64,000 nucleotides of DNA, taken from positions 1 through 64,000 of the forward strand of contig VFJJ01000069.1 in the NCBI GenBank assembly GCA_009886115.1. The letters run 5' to 3'. Within the stretch, counting starts at the first letter, position 1; every line of letters begins with the position of its first letter. Position numbers and translations under genes: made by a program. The notes beneath the pieces were generated by a model. The model was given only the letters and a program-made list of their open reading frames with translations. It searched no databases and was not told the origin of the DNA. This DNA is from Actinomycetota bacterium (GTDB lineage: Bacteria; Actinomycetota; Acidimicrobiia; IMCC26256; VFJJ01). This document shows positions 62,630-64,000 of this stretch, one piece after another.

Positions 62630-63763
62630 GAGCTGATCGGCAACTGCTTTTCTCGCCTCGAGATCGCCGAGCGCCGCTTCGGCCCGGGCGAGGAAGGCGG
62701 CTGCGAACACCTGGCGGGCCGCGGTCGCGTTCGCCGGGAACGTCACGATCTGGCAACAGGCCGGGACGGTGTAGGCCGCATGGAGCCGATGGGCGAGCCA
62801 AGCCTCGTCGTAGCTGATGGGGGCGGCGCCGAGCGCCCGTCGGACGTCGAGATAGTGGCGCAGGAGAGCGCGCTCGTGGGCTCGGCGGTCGTCGACCGAC
62901 AGGGCCATGTTCATGAAGTAGCTCACGTCGCGCATGGGGCTCGTGATGTTGATGATCCCCCAGTCGAGGAAGCCCACCCTCGCGCCAGAACCCGCGGCCA
63001 CGTCGACGACGCTGCCGCTGTCGATGTCGATGTCGATGTCGATGAACAGGTTTCCGATGTGCGGATCGCCGTGAACGACCGTGAGCGGGCCCCGGTGCCA
63101 CAAGTGGTGCAGCGCTCGGTTGTCGGAGATGTAGAGCTCGGCGATCGCCGCGAAGTCCGTGCTCAGCCGGTCGCCGTGATGATCGAGCCCGTAACGCAGC
63201 ATGTTCGCCCCGTAGCTGCGCCCGTGCGTGGCCTCGGGTATCCACGGCACCTCCAGCTCGCGCCGAGCCGGATCTTCGAAGCGCGCGTGGAGCTGGGCCA
63301 GGGCGGCGAGGGCCCCCATGGCGGCCTCGGGCGAGACGCCCCAGGTGCCGTCCGAAATCAGACAGTTACTACTATCGAGATCGTCGAGGGCGACGATGAA
63401 TGCTCCGGTCTCATCGTCGAAGAGCGCAAGGTGCGCGTGCGGAAGCCGCATTGACAGCGTTGGCGCCAGCTCACGGTAGAAGCGCGCCTCGCGCTGTCCC
63501 ATGCCGGTGGCGGCAACGGCGTCACGGCGAGAGCTCTCGAGTGGAAGCATCTTGACGAACAGGCTCGATGAGACCGGGTCGCTCCCCCCAGCTTCGACCT
63601 CGATCCGGAGCCGCACGTGCGTGTTCGTCACCTCACGAACGTCGAGCACCTCGACCGACGAGACGACGACACCAGGCTGGTGCTGCGAGAGTGCCGCCGT
63701 CAGCCACTCGGCGGTGATCTCCTCTGGAGTGGCCGGTATCCCCGTCGTCGAACCTCGGGACAC
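62621..63763 (-). CDS. Phosphotransferase family protein (ecdysteroid kinase/APH-like)
   Basis: 380 residues from GTG 63763. LTVVHGDPHIGNLFI carries the catalytic HGD, VGFLDWGIINITSPMRDVSYFM the metal-binding DWG segment, and LFVKMLP the ATP lysine. The layout resembles actinobacterial EcKL-like kinases (DUF1679-type). FIDIDIDIDSG arises from TCGATG x4 at 63021-63044 and inserts into the loop right after the catalytic segment. The substrate is unknown. It begins 11 nt after the cysQ stop on the same strand, so the two are cotranscribed. Confidence 0.8.
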   Translation of the reverse strand: MSRGSTTGIPATPEEITAEWLTAALSQHQPGVVVSSVEVLDVREVTNTHVRLRIEVEAGGSDPVSSSLFVKMLPLESSRRDAVAATGMGQREARFYRELAPTLSMRLPHAHLALFDDETGAFIVALDDLDSSNCLISDGTWGVSPEAAMGALAALAQLHARFEDPARRELEVPWIPEATHGRSYGANMLRYGLDHHGDRLSTDFAAIAELYISDNRALHHLWHRGPLTVVHGDPHIGNLFIDIDIDIDSGSVVDVAAGSGARVGFLDWGIINITSPMRDVSYFMNMALSVDDRRAHERALLRHYLDVRRALGAAPISYDEAWLAHRLHAAYTVPACCQIVTFPANATAARQVFAAAFLARAEAALGDLEARKAVADQLSR

Positions 63764-63774
63764 GTCGTCCGTCC

Positions 63775-64000
63775 TCAGGTCGGGTCGGTTGCGGACTCGG
63801 TCGACAGCAGGCGGCCGGCCGTCTCACTCACCCGGGCACCCAGTTCGGTCCGGCAGATGAGGAGGTCGGGCAGCCATGGCCGTTCCTGGTTGTACATCAG
63901 CGGTGCGCCGTCGAGGCGTGTGACGTGCAGCCCGGCTGCGGTGGCAACGCCGGCGGGTGCGGCATTGTCCCACTCCCATTGGCCACCGGCGTGGGCGTAC
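63775..64000 (-). CDS. cysQ: 3'(2'),5'-bisphosphate nucleotidase CysQ, C-terminal part (cut by window edge)
   Basis: Only the last 74 codons are inside the window. [44 protein letters not shown] matches the C-terminus of the inositol-monophosphatase fold, where WD-x-AA-PxAV holds the third metal-binding Asp, and the MYNQ-x4-LPDLLICR ending is typical of actinobacterial CysQ. It removes the 3'-phosphate of PAP, recycling the by-product of sulfate assimilation or sulfotransfer. It runs off the window, so length and start are unknown. Confidence 0.75.
   Translation of the reverse strand, partial: YAHAGGQWEWDNAAPAGVATAAGLHVTRLDGAPLMYNQERPWLPDLLICRTELGARVSETAGRLLSTESATDPT

Overview
The window is high-GC bacterial DNA with densely packed genes. 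Many neighbours overlap by ATGA or GTGA, GTG starts are common, and the tail of a membrane protein is rich in Thr and Pro. F420-type enzymes (two LLM oxidoreductases, one PPOX-fold protein), an SCO6745-like protein, a DUF3516-type helicase and a sigma/anti-sigma fusion point to Actinomycetota, probably an environmental Acidimicrobiia-like lineage. That placement is inference. No rRNA, tRNA, CRISPR array, integrase or transposase was recognised. The gene content reads as chromosomal catabolic and accessory functions of an aerobic heterotroph.

Layout. 0-3.4 kb: a nucleotidyltransferase-like gene and a short-chain dehydrogenase (SDR), divergent from an amidohydrolase. 3.5-10.7 kb: a sulfur operon, consisting of a promoter with an operator-like dyad and a 7-copy 8-bp repeat in the leader, then a CstB-like persulfide dioxygenase/rhodanese, a fused four-cluster ferredoxin/NrfD membrane subunit, a SoeA-like molybdoenzyme and a TorD-like chaperone. 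The likely chemistry is persulfide to sulfite or thiosulfate, then sulfite to sulfate. 11-15.5 kb: a molybdenum hydroxylase operon (FAD, 2Fe-2S and Moco subunits) ending in a nitroreductase. 15.6-24.5 kb: two small catabolic-type genes, then a forward cluster (SDR, amidohydrolase, D-aminoacylase-like enzyme, Zn alcohol dehydrogenase, a second amidohydrolase of the same family and length, and a hotdog-like protein). 24.6-28.5 kb: homoserine kinase divergent from two overlapping PLP fold-type II enzymes. 28.7-31.4 kb: the sigma/anti-sigma/membrane fusion and a phosphoribosyltransferase.

31.5-40.9 kb: a long forward operon for N-heterocycle or carbamoyl-compound catabolism: XdhD-like fused molybdenum hydroxylase, SsnA-like aminohydrolase, LLM oxidoreductase, mini YheO/DauR-type regulator, thiamine-binding-like protein, VOC protein, L-carbamoylase, D-carbamoylase and alpha-hydroxyacid oxidase. 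40.9-50 kb: a kinase-like gene, a PPOX protein, an SDR, a 590-bp gene-free gap holding an inverted pair of palindromic repeats, a HARE-HTH-like protein, a Ski2-like helicase, and divergent YceI and MarR genes. 50-53.6 kb: a reverse operon that begins with a metallopeptidase gene lacking its catalytic half. 53.6-64 kb: threonine aldolase, acetoacetyl-CoA synthetase, an LLM enzyme, a DUF35/thiolase-like pair, a small monooxygenase, an MFS exporter, RtcB, a phosphotransferase and the 3' end of cysQ.

The most interesting cross-window signal is a near-palindromic 17-bp sequence, TTCAACA-N3-TGTTGAA-like. It occurs immediately upstream of the Cox-type operon, the thrB/PLP divergence and the XdhD operon, and in each case it overlaps a promoter with a start codon 6-8 nt after the -10 box. 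This suggests one regulator linking the three loci.
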